From positions 186,001 through 250,000 of the forward strand of contig JAGWTR010000004.1 of the NCBI GenBank assembly GCA_028868855.1: a stretch of 64,000 bases of DNA, in the 5' to 3' direction. How positions within the stretch are numbered: the first letter of the stretch is position 1; each line of letters begins with the position of its first letter. Below, piece by piece: positions 10,198 through 20,200 of this stretch. This stretch comes from Burkholderiales bacterium. Lineage in GTDB: Bacteria > Pseudomonadota > Gammaproteobacteria > Burkholderiales > Burkholderiaceae_C. The notes below the pieces were generated by a model. That model searched no databases, was not told the DNA's origin, and was given only the letters and a program-made list of their open reading frames with translations. The translations under genes and the position numbers were made by a program.

Positions 10198-11192
10198 GGG
10201 CTCAGGGATTGGGCTTGGGTGCCGCGTCGCTGAGCCTCAAAAAACCCGCGTGCGTCGGCGATATCTTGGTGGATGGCGGCCTGCAAGGCCTCCAGGCCGT
10301 CGTAACGGACCTCGTCTCGGAGCTTATGCAGCAGGTCGACTTTGACGATTTTACCGTAGCCCCCTTCGAGGCCCAGTTCGGCGGGCCAGTCGAAACAATG
10401 GACTTCCAGCACCACACGTCCGGCGTCTTCTACCGTGGGGCGCACGCCCAGGCTGGCCACGCCTTCCAGGGGCTGCGGCGCCAGGCCATGGGTGCGGACC
10501 ACAAAAATACCGCTGGTGGCGGGTTTGTGGTTGTGGTGCCCGAAGGGCAGGTTGAGGGTGCGGCACCCCAGGTCGCGGCCCAGTTTTCGTCCATGCACGA
10601 TGTGACCGCTGATGCTGTAGGGCCGCCCAAGCAGGCCGGTGACGTTGGACATCTGGCCCGCACCCAGGGCGTCGCGCACCACGGAACTGGACACGCGTTC
10701 GCCGTGCACCTCATAGCTCATCATGCGGGCCACGTCAAAACCACGTCGATTGCCGGCCGCGTCGAGAAAATCGTAGTCGCCAGCACGCTTGGCGCCAAAG
10801 CGGAAGTCGTCGCCCACCAGCACGTACTGGGCGTGCAGGCCTTGGACCAACACCTGGTCGATGAACTGGTCCGGGCTGAGGCTGGCCAGACGCTGTTCAA
10901 AGGGCAGCACGACCACCTGATCGACCCCACAACGCTCCAGTTCGGACAGCTTGTCGCGCAAGGTGGCGATGCGCGCCGGCGCCAACTCCGGCTTGCCCGC
11001 CAATTGCGCAAAAAAGTCGCGTGGATGCGGCTCGAAAGTCAGCACGGTGCAGGACAGCCCCCGGTGCTGGGCCTCGCTGCGCAACAGGGCCAGCATGGCT
11101 TGATGCCCCCGGTGCACGCCATCGAAGTTGCCGATGGTCAGGGCACAGGCGGGGGCCAACGCTGCATGGTGAAATCCGCGAAAGACTTGCAT
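10194..11192 (-). CDS. ribF: Bifunctional riboflavin kinase / FAD synthetase
   Basis: Converts riboflavin to FMN and then FAD. The N-terminal adenylyltransferase domain shows the nucleotidyltransferase motif [12 protein letters not shown] (about residues 21-32). The kinase domain starts near residue 190, with [14 protein letters not shown] as its nucleotide-binding region. 332 residues is slightly longer than typical. Its stop overlaps the ileS start (ATGA). The preceding pseudouridine synthase gene ends 31 bases upstream, so a longer minus-strand transcript is likely. Confidence 0.95.
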   Translation of the reverse strand: MQVFRGFHHAALAPACALTIGNFDGVHRGHQAMLALLRSEAQHRGLSCTVLTFEPHPRDFFAQLAGKPELAPARIATLRDKLSELERCGVDQVVVLPFEQRLASLSPDQFIDQVLVQGLHAQYVLVGDDFRFGAKRAGDYDFLDAAGNRRGFDVARMMSYEVHGERVSSSVVRDALGAGQMSNVTGLLGRPYSISGHIVHGRKLGRDLGCRTLNLPFGHHNHKPATSGIFVVRTHGLAPQPLEGVASLGVRPTVEDAGRVVLEVHCFDWPAELGLEGGYGKIVKVDLLHKLRDEVRYDGLEALQAAIHQDIADARGFFEAQRRGTQAQSLSP

Positions 11193-11223
11193 AGGGATGC
11201 GATTATCCGGCCTGCGCCGCCCG

Positions 11224-11946
11224 TCAAGGCAGCACCAGGGCCGGATCGTCCAGCCAGCGCCATTGCCCGGGCGCCAGGTCTTCTGGCAACGTCAAGCGCC
11301 CGATCTGGCTCCGATGCAGGGCCTCGACACGGTTACCCACCGCCGCCACCATGCGCTTGACCTGGTGGTATTTGCCCTGTGTCAGGGACAGGCGCAGATG
11401 CAAGTCAGACACCATCTCGGCGCCTTCGGCGCGCACCGGTGTCGGGTCGTCGTCCAGCACAACGCCCGACCGAAGCGACTGGATCTGGGTCTCGCTCATC
11501 GGATGCTTGACGGTGACCTCGTAGACCTTGGGCACGTTGTGCTTGGGTGAAGTGAGCTTGTGCAGCAAGGGGCCGTCGTCGGTCATCAGGAGCAGGCCGG
11601 TGGTGTCCTGGTCCAAACGCCCCACCGGCTGCAGACCGCGGCGGCGCAAGGGCAAGGCCAGCAGGTTGTGCACGCCAGGCCAGGCGCCAGGCTTGAGTGA
11701 ACACTCATAGCCGGCGGGCTTGTTGAGCATGACCAAAGCGCGCTCGTGATAAATCCAGGGCAGTCCTTCGACTTCAAAGTTCAGGCCGTCGGTCTGGAAT
11801 GTGGCCTCCGGGTCGTCGACCACCGCGCCCTGCACCTTGACCAAACGGTGCAGGATCAGACCCTCGCATTCGCGGCGAGCACCAAAGCCTTGATGGAAGA
11901 GGATGTTGGACAGTGTTTGAGGACGGGGAGCGGCGGCTTTTTTCAT
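11224..11946 (-). CDS. RsuA-type 16S rRNA pseudouridine synthase
   Basis: A 240-residue enzyme of the RsuA/RluB/E/F family, which isomerises uridine in rRNA; RsuA acts at U516 of 16S rRNA. An N-terminal S4-like region (about 1-60) precedes the catalytic domain. The catalytic aspartate lies in GRLDQDTTGLLL (about residue 107) and the family motif KVYEVTV follows. A late lysine-rich GKYHQVKRM is typical of the family. The exact target position cannot be told with certainty; RsuA is the best guess from length. Confidence 0.85.
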   Translation of the reverse strand: MKKAAAPRPQTLSNILFHQGFGARRECEGLILHRLVKVQGAVVDDPEATFQTDGLNFEVEGLPWIYHERALVMLNKPAGYECSLKPGAWPGVHNLLALPLRRRGLQPVGRLDQDTTGLLLMTDDGPLLHKLTSPKHNVPKVYEVTVKHPMSETQIQSLRSGVVLDDDPTPVRAEGAEMVSDLHLRLSLTQGKYHQVKRMVAAVGNRVEALHRSQIGRLTLPEDLAPGQWRWLDDPALVLP

Positions 11947-11976
11947 GGGGGTGATTGTCCCCCGAAGCCGCCCCGC

Positions 11977-12630
11977 TCAGTAGCGCCTGGTCAAGGTCAA
12001 GGTGTCGTTGTCACGCTTCATCTGAAAACGCGATAGAAAACTGTTGCCCAGCAACATGAAGGGCATGGCTTGCGGACTCACCGTGGCGTCGACGTTATAG
12101 ACCTCGACATCCTGAATACGCACGCTGTTGAGGGTGACCTGATAAGCCGTCACCACGCCATTGGCGGTGCTCATGCGCACCTGCTGCCCATCTTTGTAGT
12201 TGATGCCCATGCGCTGCGCTTCGTCCACGCCCATGGACACGACGCTGGCGCCGGTGTCCACCAGGAACCGGGTGGCACGGCCATTGACAGAGCCCTGAGA
12301 CATGAAATGCCCGCCTGACACAGCGCTCAGGACGATCTGCGTGCCCGTGCCACCGCCGCCGCCGCCACCCACGCTGATGGGCGCACCGCCCAAACGAACG
12401 GTCTGGCGCTGGCCCTTCATCTCGACCACGGCCTGATCGCTGTTGACGCTGATGACCTTGACCCCCTTGAAGGTGTCGCCTACCCCGACGGCTTTGGGTG
12501 GGCTGCCATCCACCACCAGCAGGGCCTTGCTGCCCATGCCGCCGGTCATGGCCACGCTCTGGGCCTGAGCGCCCATCGCGCAGGCGCTCAATAAAAATAC
12601 CGCCAGACGGCCCCTTGATAGATGTCGCAT
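11977..12630 (-). CDS. Exported retropepsin-like aspartic protease
   Basis: A protein of about 217 residues with an N-terminal signal peptide (basic RHLSRGR, hydrophobic stretch, likely cleavage after AQA). It has a small N-terminal domain of about 60 residues, then a run of seven glycines. The C-terminal domain has the retropepsin active-site triad DTGAS and a later hydrophobic LLGNSFL, as in single-domain bacterial aspartyl proteases that dimerise. Location is probably periplasmic or membrane-bound; substrates are unknown. The ATG at 12630 has AGGG nine bases upstream; another ATG at 12636 is possible. Confidence 0.8.
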   Translation of the reverse strand: MRHLSRGRLAVFLLSACAMGAQAQSVAMTGGMGSKALLVVDGSPPKAVGVGDTFKGVKVISVNSDQAVVEMKGQRQTVRLGGAPISVGGGGGGGTGTQIVLSAVSGGHFMSQGSVNGRATRFLVDTGASVVSMGVDEAQRMGINYKDGQQVRMSTANGVVTAYQVTLNSVRIQDVEVYNVDATVSPQAMPFMLLGNSFLSRFQMKRDNDTLTLTRRY

Positions 12631-12670
12631 GAGCATGAGCCCTGTGGTGGAAGAGAGGGAAATCACGAAT

Positions 12671-13156
12671 TCAGTCGCGAAAGTTGTCGAACGAAAGGGG
12701 TGCCTCGGTGATGTCCTTGCGAATCAAAGCCATCGCCGCCTGCAGGTCGTCGCGCTTGTTGCCCTGAACGCGAATGGAATCGCCCTGGGTGCTCGCGGTG
12801 ACCTTGATCTTGCTGTCCTTGATCAACTTGTTGATCTTCTTGGCCAGCTCGGCCTCGATGCCCGCCTTGATGGTGATCACCTGTTTGACTTTGTCACCGC
12901 CGATTTTTTCGGGTTTGCCGATGTCCAGAAAGCGCGCATCCACGTTACGCTTGGTCATCTTGAGCGTGAGAACGTCTCGAACTTGATCGAGCTGGAAGTC
13001 ACTGTCGCCATAGACGGTGATTTCCTTGTCCTTGATTTCGATGCGGGCGCTGGTGCCCTTGAAATCGAAGCGAGTGACGATTTCCTTGGTGGTTTGGTCG
13101 ACGGCATTGCGCACTTCGACGAGGTTGGGATCGAGAACGGTGTCAAAACTGGGCAT
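12671..13156 (-). CDS. yajQ: YajQ-family cyclic-di-GMP/nucleotide-binding protein
   Basis: A 161-residue protein with the typical YajQ start ([20 protein letters not shown]) and two RNP-like alpha/beta repeats. The family binds nucleotides, and some members bind c-di-GMP and act as effectors with transcription factors. Length is the family norm. It is divergent from murB across a 32-base gap, and the retropepsin-like gene follows about 40 bases downstream on the same strand. Confidence 0.92.
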   Translation of the reverse strand: MPSFDTVLDPNLVEVRNAVDQTTKEIVTRFDFKGTSARIEIKDKEITVYGDSDFQLDQVRDVLTLKMTKRNVDARFLDIGKPEKIGGDKVKQVITIKAGIEAELAKKINKLIKDSKIKVTASTQGDSIRVQGNKRDDLQAAMALIRKDITEAPLSFDNFRD

Positions 13157-13188
13157 GAAAGTCTCCTGTGGTCTGAGAAAATTCTGCC

Positions 13189-14217
13189 ATGCACTTACCC
13201 CTTATCGTTGAAAAAGGCGTCAGCCTTAAACCCTATAACACCTTTGGCCTGCCCGCCATGGCGCCGACCCTGGTGCGAATCACGTCCGAGGCGGACGTGC
13301 GCAGAGTGCTGGACCATCCTGAATTGGGCCGCGCGCCCAAGTTCATCCTGGGCGGGGGCAGCAATTTGGTCCTGACCCACGATTTGGATCGGTGCGTGCT
13401 GAAAGTAGAGATCAAAGGCCGCCGTCTGCTGGAAACGCGTGACGACGCCTGGGTCATTGAAGTCGGGGCGGGCGAGGCCTGGCACGATGTGGTGGCCTGG
13501 AGCCTCGACGAAGGCCTGCCTGGCCTGGAAAATCTGGCCCTGATCCCCGGCACGGTGGGCGCCGCCCCGGTGCAGAACATCGGCGCTTACGGGGTCGAAC
13601 TGCAAGACCGTTTTGAATCGATGGATGTGGTGGACCTGACCACGGGCCGCACTGTGACGCTGGGCGCACAGCGTTGCCAGTTCGGCTACCGCGACAGTGT
13701 TTTCAAGCGTGAATTGGCCGGCAAGGCCGTGATCACCCGCGTTCGGCTGAAGCTGCCCCGCCCCTGGCAACCCTTGCTAGGCTACCTGGAGCTAGAGCGC
13801 AAGATGCAGGAGACCGGCATCAGCCGGCCCGATGCCCGACAGATCTTCAACTGGGTGTGCGAGATCCGCCGCGCAAAACTGCCCGATCCCGCCGTGATCG
13901 GCAACGCGGGCAGCTTTTTCAAGAACCCGGTAGTGACACCCGAGCAGTGCCGCGACATCATCGGGCGCGACCCAGAGATCGTTCATTACGCCCTGCCCGA
14001 TGGCAGCTTCAAGCTGGCTGCCGGTTGGTTGATCGATGCCTGCGGCTGGAAGGGCAAGTCCATCGGCCGCGCTGGCGTTTATGACAAGCAAGCCCTGGTG
14101 CTGATCAACCGGGGCGGCGCCATTGGGGCCGAGGTGGTTACCCTGGCCCGCGCAATTCAAGAAAGCGTCTATGGGCGCTTTGGCATCCGGCTGGAGCCCG
14201 AACCCGTGGTGGTGTGA
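13189..14217 (+). CDS. murB: UDP-N-acetylenolpyruvoylglucosamine reductase
   Basis: FAD-dependent enzyme that reduces UDP-GlcNAc-enolpyruvate to UDP-MurNAc in peptidoglycan synthesis. Motifs include N-terminal YNTFG, the FAD-binding GGGSNL (about residue 64) and [15 protein letters not shown]. The catalytic serine lies in [10 protein letters not shown] (about residue 237) and a late glutamate completes the active site. 342 residues fits type I MurB as in E. coli. The start at 13189 gives the conserved N-terminus. Confidence 0.97.
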   Translation: MHLPLIVEKGVSLKPYNTFGLPAMAPTLVRITSEADVRRVLDHPELGRAPKFILGGGSNLVLTHDLDRCVLKVEIKGRRLLETRDDAWVIEVGAGEAWHDVVAWSLDEGLPGLENLALIPGTVGAAPVQNIGAYGVELQDRFESMDVVDLTTGRTVTLGAQRCQFGYRDSVFKRELAGKAVITRVRLKLPRPWQPLLGYLELERKMQETGISRPDARQIFNWVCEIRRAKLPDPAVIGNAGSFFKNPVVTPEQCRDIIGRDPEIVHYALPDGSFKLAAGWLIDACGWKGKSIGRAGVYDKQALVLINRGGAIGAEVVTLARAIQESVYGRFGIRLEPEPVVV

Positions 14218-14228
14218 GCGCTAACGCC

Positions 14229-14546
14229 TCAACCAAAGTGGCAGATGTAGTGGTAGGGCTCGCCCTCCACCTTGATCTGGAACGAGGAGTTGCCCGGCAC
14301 GTTGAAGCTTTCGCCCGGGCCGTAGCTTTGCCAGGTGCTCGAACCGGCCAACTGGATCGAGCAGCGGCCGGCCACGGTTTCCATGATCTCGGGCGCGCCG
14401 GTGTTGAAGGTCAAGGTGGCGGGCAGGATCACGCCGACGCTTTTCTTGACGCCATCCGCCAGCGTGATGCCGTGCGACACGCACTTGCCATCAAAGTACA
14501 CATTGGCCTGGGTGCTGACAGTGCCAGCCAGGGTGGTGGTGGTCAT
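14229..14546 (-). CDS. ppnP: Pyrimidine/purine nucleoside phosphorylase (DUF1255/YaiE)
   Basis: A 105-residue cupin-like protein of the PpnP family, which phosphorolyses several nucleosides to free base and ribose-1-phosphate. Family signatures are N-terminal NVYFDGKCVSH, the central FNTGAPEIMET and the C-terminal FQIKVEG plus YHYICHF. Length matches the family. It lies between murB (convergent) and argG (upstream on the same strand, 58 bases away). Confidence 0.92.
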   Translation of the reverse strand: MTTTTLAGTVSTQANVYFDGKCVSHGITLADGVKKSVGVILPATLTFNTGAPEIMETVAGRCSIQLAGSSTWQSYGPGESFNVPGNSSFQIKVEGEPYHYICHFG

Positions 14547-14604
14547 GAAATTTCTCCGAACAGGGGATGAAGGATGGCCACCCTGCGGCAGCCATCCAGG
14601 TCAA

Positions 14605-15969
14605 TCACTTCGTCTTTTTAACAGTAGGTTTCTTCGCAGCAACCTTCTTGGCCGCCGGCTTGGCCTTGGCCGAAGCGGCACGCTGGGCCTTGACGTTGGC
14701 GCCAATGCGCAGGCGCAGGGCGTTGAGCTTGATGAAGCCGGCCGCGTCGGCCTGGTTGTAGGCGCCGCCGTCGTCGTCGAAGGTCGAGATCTTGGCGTCG
14801 AACAGGCTGTCGGTCTTGGACTCGCGGCCCACCACCAGGATGGTGCCCTTGTACAGCTTGAGCTTGACGGTGCCGTTGACGGTTTCCTGGCTCTTGTCGA
14901 TCAGGCCTTGCAGCAGTTCGCGCTCGGGGCTGAACCAGTAGCCGTTGTAGATCATGCGGGCATAACGCGGCATCAGGTCGTCCTTCAGGGCCAGGACTTC
15001 GCGGTCCAGGGTGATGGATTCGATGGCGCGGTGGCCGCTCAGCAAGATGGTGCCGCCAGGGGTTTCGTAGCAGCCGCGGCTCTTCATGCCCACGTAGCGG
15101 TTCTCGACCTTGTCCAGACGGCCGATGCCATGCTTGCCGCCGATTTCGTTCAGCTTGGTCAGCACGGTGGCGGGAGACATCTTCACGCCGTCGATGGCGA
15201 CCACGTCACCCTTGGCGTAGGTCAGCTCGATGATTTGCGGCTTGTTGGGCGCCTTCTCGGGCGACACCGTCAGGCGCCACATATTGGCTTCGGGCTCGAA
15301 GTTCGGGTCTTCGAGCACGCCACCTTCGTAGCTGATGTGCAGCAGGTTGGCGTCCATCGAGTAAGGGGCGCCGCCCTTGCGCTTCTTGAAGTCCACGGGG
15401 ATGCCGTGCTTGTCGGCGTAGGCCAGCAGCTTTTCACGCGACAGCAGATCCCACTCGCGCCACGGTGCGATCACCTTGACGCCGGGCAGCAGGGCATAGG
15501 CACCCAGCTCGAAGCGGACCTGGTCATTGCCCTTGCCGGTGGCGCCGTGCGAGATGGCGTCGCCCTTGGTCTTCTTGGCGATCTCGATCAGGCGCTTGGC
15601 GATCAGCGGGCGGGCAATCGACGTGCCCAGCAGGTATTCGCCCTCGTACAGCGCGTTGGCGCGAAACATCGGGAACACAAAGTCGCGCACGAATTCTTCG
15701 CGCAGGTCTTCGATGAAGATGTTCTCGGGCTTGATGCCCATCTTCAGGGCCTTGGCGCGTGCGGGCTCGATCTCTTCACCCTGGCCGATGTCAGCCGTGA
15801 AGGTGACCACTTCGCAGTGGTACTCGTCCTGCAGCCACTTGAGGATGATGGACGTGTCCAGACCACCGGAGTAGGCCAGCACGACCTTCTTGATTTTCTG
15901 GGCGGCAGCAGGTGCTGCAACCTTGGTGGCGGCCTTTGTCGGCTTGGCGGGCTTGGCGGTTTTGGGCAT
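14605..15969 (-). CDS. argG: Argininosuccinate synthase with lysine/alanine-rich N- and C-terminal tails
   Basis: Joins citrulline and aspartate with ATP in arginine synthesis. The ATP-pyrophosphatase P-loop is AYSGGLDTS, and the core matches the shorter (about 400-residue) ArgG class. The core is flanked by about 25 N-terminal residues rich in K, A, P and T, and about 30 C-terminal residues rich in K, A and P. These give about 454 residues from the ATG at 15969. An upstream in-frame start at 16041 would run into the acyl-CoA dehydrogenase end and adds nothing conserved. The tails resemble histone-H1-like bacterial tails; their role is unknown. Confidence 0.94.
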   Translation of the reverse strand: MPKTAKPAKPTKAATKVAAPAAAQKIKKVVLAYSGGLDTSIILKWLQDEYHCEVVTFTADIGQGEEIEPARAKALKMGIKPENIFIEDLREEFVRDFVFPMFRANALYEGEYLLGTSIARPLIAKRLIEIAKKTKGDAISHGATGKGNDQVRFELGAYALLPGVKVIAPWREWDLLSREKLLAYADKHGIPVDFKKRKGGAPYSMDANLLHISYEGGVLEDPNFEPEANMWRLTVSPEKAPNKPQIIELTYAKGDVVAIDGVKMSPATVLTKLNEIGGKHGIGRLDKVENRYVGMKSRGCYETPGGTILLSGHRAIESITLDREVLALKDDLMPRYARMIYNGYWFSPERELLQGLIDKSQETVNGTVKLKLYKGTILVVGRESKTDSLFDAKISTFDDDGGAYNQADAAGFIKLNALRLRIGANVKAQRAASAKAKPAAKKVAAKKPTVKKTK

Positions 15970-16025
15970 GGTCGAATCGGGTGAAAGAGACGAAACGCGC
16001 AATTTTACGCCCCTTGAGCTCGCGT

Positions 16026-17066
16026 TCAGTCGATCAGGCACAAGCCGAGCAGATCCTGACGCCGTTGCGCGGCCGGGCCCATGAGGCCTTGCAACTGCCA
16101 GGCGTCACGCAGGCGCTGCGCCTGGGCGTAGTCTTCCATGTAGCCGTTGCCCCCCAGAAGCTGCACGCCGTCCATGGCCAGCGCGGTCGCAGCCTGTCCG
16201 GTCTGTAGCAGCAAGGCGCGGGCCCGGGCGGCGCGCTGTGGCGCATCCATCATCGGGCTGTCCAGCGCACGCAGGGCCGCCGACAAGGCCGCCTGCGCTT
16301 GCAACAAGCGCTCGTGCTGGACAGCCAGCAGGCGCCGCACTTCCCCCCAACCCAGCAAAGGCCCACCGCCCTGGTGCCGCTCGACGGCATAGGCCTGCGC
16401 AGTCTGCAGGCTAGCGCGCATCAGGCCACACAACATCGCCATGACGGCTACGGCCAACTGCGCTTGCAGTGGACCGCAATCGGCATCGATGCACTGGCGT
16501 TGGCAGTGCCCACTCACCCGATCGAGTGCCAGGTGGGCAATGCCGGCCGCACGCAAGCCCATGAAGCGGACATCAACCTGGCGGCGCACACCCGGCTGAT
16601 GCACCGAGAAGCGAAACAGCATCAGACGACCTTGGGGGCCCTGCACAGGGCAGACCACCACATCGGCCACCGCCCCAAGCAGGCAGGCCTGCAACTCGCC
16701 CGACACGCGGCCCTCGCTGTCAATGTGCGGCCAGTCGTGCCGCCCGATGTCGTGGAACCCCGGCCACCCCCACCAGAGCCCAGATGCCAAGGGCTCGCCA
16801 GCGTCGTCTGGCTCGCCTGAAGCCTGCCAGGCCAGTCGGGCGGCGCCATGTCCGTACAAGGCGGCAGCGATCCCTGCATCGCTTTGAGCCACCACCTCCA
16901 GCACACAGGCGAGTGCTGGCACGCCCTGCCCTGCGCCGCCTTCGGCCTCCGGCACGCACAAGTCGGCCAGGCCCAGTGCGCCCATCTGCGACAAGGAAGG
17001 TGCGTCCGCCAACTGTTCGGCCAGCGCCGCAAACACGGCCAAGTCGTCCTCGATCCAGTCGATCAT
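16026..17066 (-). CDS. Acyl-CoA dehydrogenase-like subunit lacking the catalytic Glu motif
   Basis: A 346-residue member of the acyl-CoA dehydrogenase fold. The C-terminal segment has the family motif [11 protein letters not shown] followed by RLRDAW. Where most family members then show IYEGT with the catalytic glutamate, this protein reads [11 protein letters not shown], so the usual base is absent. The N-terminal domain is shortened. It overlaps the larger dehydrogenase gene by four bases (ATGA). By analogy with heteromeric dehydrogenases in which only one subunit supplies the glutamate, I infer it may be the partner of that protein. The substrate is unknown. Confidence 0.75.
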   Translation of the reverse strand: MIDWIEDDLAVFAALAEQLADAPSLSQMGALGLADLCVPEAEGGAGQGVPALACVLEVVAQSDAGIAAALYGHGAARLAWQASGEPDDAGEPLASGLWWGWPGFHDIGRHDWPHIDSEGRVSGELQACLLGAVADVVVCPVQGPQGRLMLFRFSVHQPGVRRQVDVRFMGLRAAGIAHLALDRVSGHCQRQCIDADCGPLQAQLAVAVMAMLCGLMRASLQTAQAYAVERHQGGGPLLGWGEVRRLLAVQHERLLQAQAALSAALRALDSPMMDAPQRAARARALLLQTGQAATALAMDGVQLLGGNGYMEDYAQAQRLRDAWQLQGLMGPAAQRRQDLLGLCLID

Positions 17067-18607
17067 GGGGCATCCTCTCGCACGAACACGCGCACGCCGT
17101 CGTCAGGCCTGAGCAGGCATTTGAAATGGTTGATGCGGTTGAGCTGGTTGGTGCCTTCGTAGATCTGCAGCAACTTGGCATCGCGCAAGCGCTTTTCGAT
17201 GCCACTGTCGTGGGCCAACCCGTCGATGCCCAGCAGCTCCAGGGCCAACGCACAGTTGTGCATCGCCAGATCGCTGCAAGCCACCTTGGCCATTGAGCCC
17301 AGGCCCGAAGTGAGGTGCTGCCAGGTCGCGGGGTACTGCGCCAGCAGCCTGCGCTGCACCCAGCGGCCAAACCGGGCATCGCCCAGCATGGGTGCGCTGA
17401 ACGCCTGCATCAGACGGCGCGGCATCCACCGCTCCAGCTGGTACACGGGGGGCGTGAACAACAAGGCAAACAAGCCGCCCAGGCAATTGGCAATGGCCGA
17501 CTCCATATAGGCCAGGCGGGCCATCGAAGCATGGCGCCCCATGTCGGCCAGCGTGGTCTGCACCCATTGCTGCTCGATGAGCCGTCCCTCGCGGCACCGC
17601 ATGCCCGCCACGCGCTCACGCGTGGCCTCGAACACGCCTCTGGCCACCCCTGTGGCGAAAGCCGCCACACCCGCTCGGGTCGACGAGACCACATAGTCGA
17701 TCATGGTCTGCGCCAAGTCGCGGTGCGGGCGTCCCAGCCCTGCGGTTTGCTGCGGCCCCAGCGCCACCTGCGCGGCCGGCACCTGGCAGCGATCAAAGAC
17801 GAGTTCGGACGCCACGCAGGCCTTCTGGCCCATCTTCTGCTCCTTGGCGCCGAACGAAAAACCCGCCGTGCCTGTGCGCACGGCCAATACCACCGTGGTG
17901 TCGGCCGCCCTGCGCCGGTCTTCGTAGGCAATCACCATGTGCCAGGTCGACACATGGCCATTGGAGATGAAGACCTTGCGGCCATTGATTTCATAGCCGC
18001 CATCCGGCAAGGGGGTGGCCTGCGTGCCCAGCCGGGCGCGGTCCACCAGTTCGGTCTCTTCGACGTCCGTGCCCGCACCGGGCTCGGTGATGGCCAACGA
18101 CAGCAGGCAGGGCTTGCCCTGGCGCTCCCCCTCGCAAACCTCGCCGAAGATGCGCCTGGCCAGTGGCATGTTCCAGGTCGCCATGAGGGTGGCCACGCCC
18201 AGGTAATGCACGCCCACGACATTGGCCAGCCCGACGCATTGGGTCGACACCTCTTCGATGAACGCATACATCGACAGCATGTTCCAGCCATGTCCCCCGA
18301 ACATCTTGGGCAACCACAGGCTGAACAGGCCCCAGCGGTTGGCTTCGTCGATGAAGGACCAGGGCAGGTGCTGCGGGTCGTCCTGGATGCGGGCGTCCAG
18401 CTCAAGCACCAACGGGGCCACCACCTCCCGGTTGAAACGTCGGCCCAATTCAATGGCACGGGCCACGTCCTGCCTGACACCCCTGGGCAACTCCTTCAGG
18501 GCCGCGACGCTGGCGGACCACTCCGCCAGGCTTTCGTGCGTGCCGTGATGGAAGATCTGGGCGTCCAGAAAGGAAAGGGGGCCTGGCGTCGCAGAGGCTT
18601 CCAGCAT
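17063..18607 (-). CDS. Acyl-CoA dehydrogenase, catalytic partner
   Basis: A 514-residue FAD-dependent dehydrogenase expected to introduce an alpha,beta double bond into an acyl-CoA. It contains the flavin-region motif SLAITEPGAGTD (about residues 170-181), GRKVFISNG, and near the C-terminus the catalytic glutamate motif QIYEGTNQLNR. The N-terminal extension of about 60 residues and total length exceed ordinary 380-residue enzymes. AAGGAG stands just upstream of the ATG. It lies between the acetoacetate-decarboxylase-family gene and the smaller dehydrogenase in one operon. Confidence 0.85.
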   Translation of the reverse strand: MLEASATPGPLSFLDAQIFHHGTHESLAEWSASVAALKELPRGVRQDVARAIELGRRFNREVVAPLVLELDARIQDDPQHLPWSFIDEANRWGLFSLWLPKMFGGHGWNMLSMYAFIEEVSTQCVGLANVVGVHYLGVATLMATWNMPLARRIFGEVCEGERQGKPCLLSLAITEPGAGTDVEETELVDRARLGTQATPLPDGGYEINGRKVFISNGHVSTWHMVIAYEDRRRAADTTVVLAVRTGTAGFSFGAKEQKMGQKACVASELVFDRCQVPAAQVALGPQQTAGLGRPHRDLAQTMIDYVVSSTRAGVAAFATGVARGVFEATRERVAGMRCREGRLIEQQWVQTTLADMGRHASMARLAYMESAIANCLGGLFALLFTPPVYQLERWMPRRLMQAFSAPMLGDARFGRWVQRRLLAQYPATWQHLTSGLGSMAKVACSDLAMHNCALALELLGIDGLAHDSGIEKRLRDAKLLQIYEGTNQLNRINHFKCLLRPDDGVRVFVREDAP

Positions 18608-18617
18608 GGCCGACTCC

Positions 18618-19370
18618 TTATTTGGTGCGCAAGGTGGCCAGGCGCATGATGTGCGCCGAGCTCACCGGCCAGATGCGCATGGGGGGCGGGAACAAACCCC
18701 CGCCGATGTCGCAGGTGCGCACCGAGGCCTCGGTGGCCGGGCCCGACTGGATGCCGATCGGGTCGTTCGGGGCATCGCTGAGCTGCACGCGCAAGTCCAT
18801 GCGGCTGGCTTCGTGGATGGTTTCGCTGGGGCGCACGGTCAGCAGATGGCCTGGCAACAACGAAAGGTGCCCGCGCACATTGACCTGCAAGCGGCCGATG
18901 CCGGGTGGCGGTTGGCTCATGCGCTCTTGCACCTGCCCCTCGAAGCGCATCACCTCGTGACCACGCCGCGCCACCGAGCCCTGAAAGCGCCCGTCCGGCG
19001 CCTCATCGAAAGTGATCTGTGCCATCTTCTTGGGATAGCCCAGCAACTCGCGCCCCCAGATCAGGGCCTGATCGCAATCCACCACCATCCAGGGGCAATG
19101 CAGGACCGGAAAAATGCCGAACAACTTGGCGTGAATCAGGATGGCCGCTTCCTTGTACACACAGCCAAAACTCGTCTTGGGGTAGTCCGCGATGAACAAG
19201 GTGGCCTTGTAGGGACGCGCCAGGCGCAGGGGAAAGGGCAACCAGTCGCGCACCTTGTCCTTGTCGATCGGGATGTCGCAAAACACCATGCGTGCGTGGT
19301 CCCAGAGGTTGGACGTGCCCAAGCCCATGCTGCGCATCTCCCTAAAACTCGCCACGTATCGGTTGGTCAT
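18618..19370 (-). CDS. Acetoacetate decarboxylase-family protein
   Basis: About 250 residues with the acetoacetate decarboxylase fold. The segment GRELLGYPKKMA carries the lysine that in the characterised enzyme forms a Schiff base. I place the start at the ATG at 19370 because AAGGGTG precedes it; the frame stays open upstream to 19448. In this operon with two acyl-CoA dehydrogenases it may process a beta-keto acid or act as a lactonase or hydratase, as relatives do; the substrate cannot be read from sequence. It is the first gene of the operon, divergent from a TetR regulator. Confidence 0.8.
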   Translation of the reverse strand: MTNRYVASFREMRSMGLGTSNLWDHARMVFCDIPIDKDKVRDWLPFPLRLARPYKATLFIADYPKTSFGCVYKEAAILIHAKLFGIFPVLHCPWMVVDCDQALIWGRELLGYPKKMAQITFDEAPDGRFQGSVARRGHEVMRFEGQVQERMSQPPPGIGRLQVNVRGHLSLLPGHLLTVRPSETIHEASRMDLRVQLSDAPNDPIGIQSGPATEASVRTCDIGGGLFPPPMRIWPVSSAHIMRLATLRTK

Positions 19371-19462
19371 GATCACCCTTTCAACAATAAAAGTATTGGC
19401 CACTTCATTCTCAAAAATGCGAGCGCGCGAAGGTTTGCGCCAGGTCAATTTCCCACAGAATA

Positions 19463-19477
19463 GCCATGAGAAATGGC
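19463..19477. promoter_or_regulatory. Small inverted repeat, candidate TetR operator
   Basis: GCCAT-N5-ATGGC is a perfect inverted repeat lying in the 180-base region between the acetoacetate-decarboxylase-family operon and the divergent TetR gene. Position and symmetry fit an operator, but five-base arms are short and chance is possible. Confidence 0.35.
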
Positions 19478-19550
19478 AAAATTCGGCATAGCAAGACTTG
19501 CGGAAACGGCGGTTTCTTGATTTAAATTACCAATAGGCTCATTACTGACC

Positions 19551-20180
19551 ATGAATCAAACCAGCCGTCCCCTCACGCGGGCCGAGGCCAAGCTCCTCAC
19601 CCGCCATCGCCTGATGCAGGCGGCCTTGAACCTGTTGGCGCAAGAGGGCCGTGTCGCGCTGACCACTTCCAGCGTCACGCGCGCCGCAGGAGTGGCCCAG
19701 CCCACGTTCTATGTGCACTTCGATGGCATGGAGTCGCTGCTGAGCAGCTTGGCAACGGAGGCCTTGAACGAGGTGCGCACAGCCCTTCATGCGGCGCGTG
19801 CGCCCCTGTTCGAAGGCGGCGACCTGATGGAAGCCTCGCGCGGGGCATATCGGCTCTCGCTGCGGGCCATTCGCCAACATGCGGCCTTGCTGACGGTGTT
19901 TTTGGCCGAGCGCTACAAGCCCGCGTCCGAACTGGGCCGACAAGCCCGTGATTTGCTGGACACCTTGCAGGCTGATCTGGTGACGGCGGCAAACGTCATC
20001 CCCGCCGCACGCGCCATCCCGCTGGCCCGGCGCCAGCTCGTCGCCAGAGGTCTGGTGGCCTTGACGATCGAATTCGGTCTGGCGCAGCGCGAATCAAAGG
20101 CCTTCCAGGAAGACGAGGCTGTGTCGCTGCTTTGCAGTGTCACGCAAAGCCTGATCCTGGCCGCCGCCACGGGCAGCTGA
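19551..20180 (+). CDS. TetR/AcrR-family transcriptional regulator
   Basis: A 209-residue one-component regulator. The N-terminal helix-turn-helix (about residues 14-60) has the typical AGVAQPTFYVHFDGMESLL pattern, and the C-terminal ligand-binding part is all helical. It is divergently transcribed from the operon of the acetoacetate-decarboxylase-family protein and two acyl-CoA dehydrogenases, so it probably represses that operon until an acyl-CoA or fatty-acid-like ligand binds. Confidence 0.88.
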   Translation: MNQTSRPLTRAEAKLLTRHRLMQAALNLLAQEGRVALTTSSVTRAAGVAQPTFYVHFDGMESLLSSLATEALNEVRTALHAARAPLFEGGDLMEASRGAYRLSLRAIRQHAALLTVFLAERYKPASELGRQARDLLDTLQADLVTAANVIPAARAIPLARRQLVARGLVALTIEFGLAQRESKAFQEDEAVSLLCSVTQSLILAAATGS

Positions 20181-20200
20181 GCCCAACATCCAGACGAAGC

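Noticed and set aside
14335..15984. A 549-codon open frame on the plus strand across argG
   Set aside because: Antisense shadow of argG; the low-complexity composition mirrors the argG codon pattern.
15970..16041. A longer N-terminus for ArgG
   Set aside because: The extra 24 residues run over the end of the acyl-CoA dehydrogenase gene and show no conservation or start signal; the ATG at 15969 is simpler.
17315..18649. A 444-codon open frame on the plus strand across the larger acyl-CoA dehydrogenase
   Set aside because: Antisense shadow; no motif, no ribosome site.
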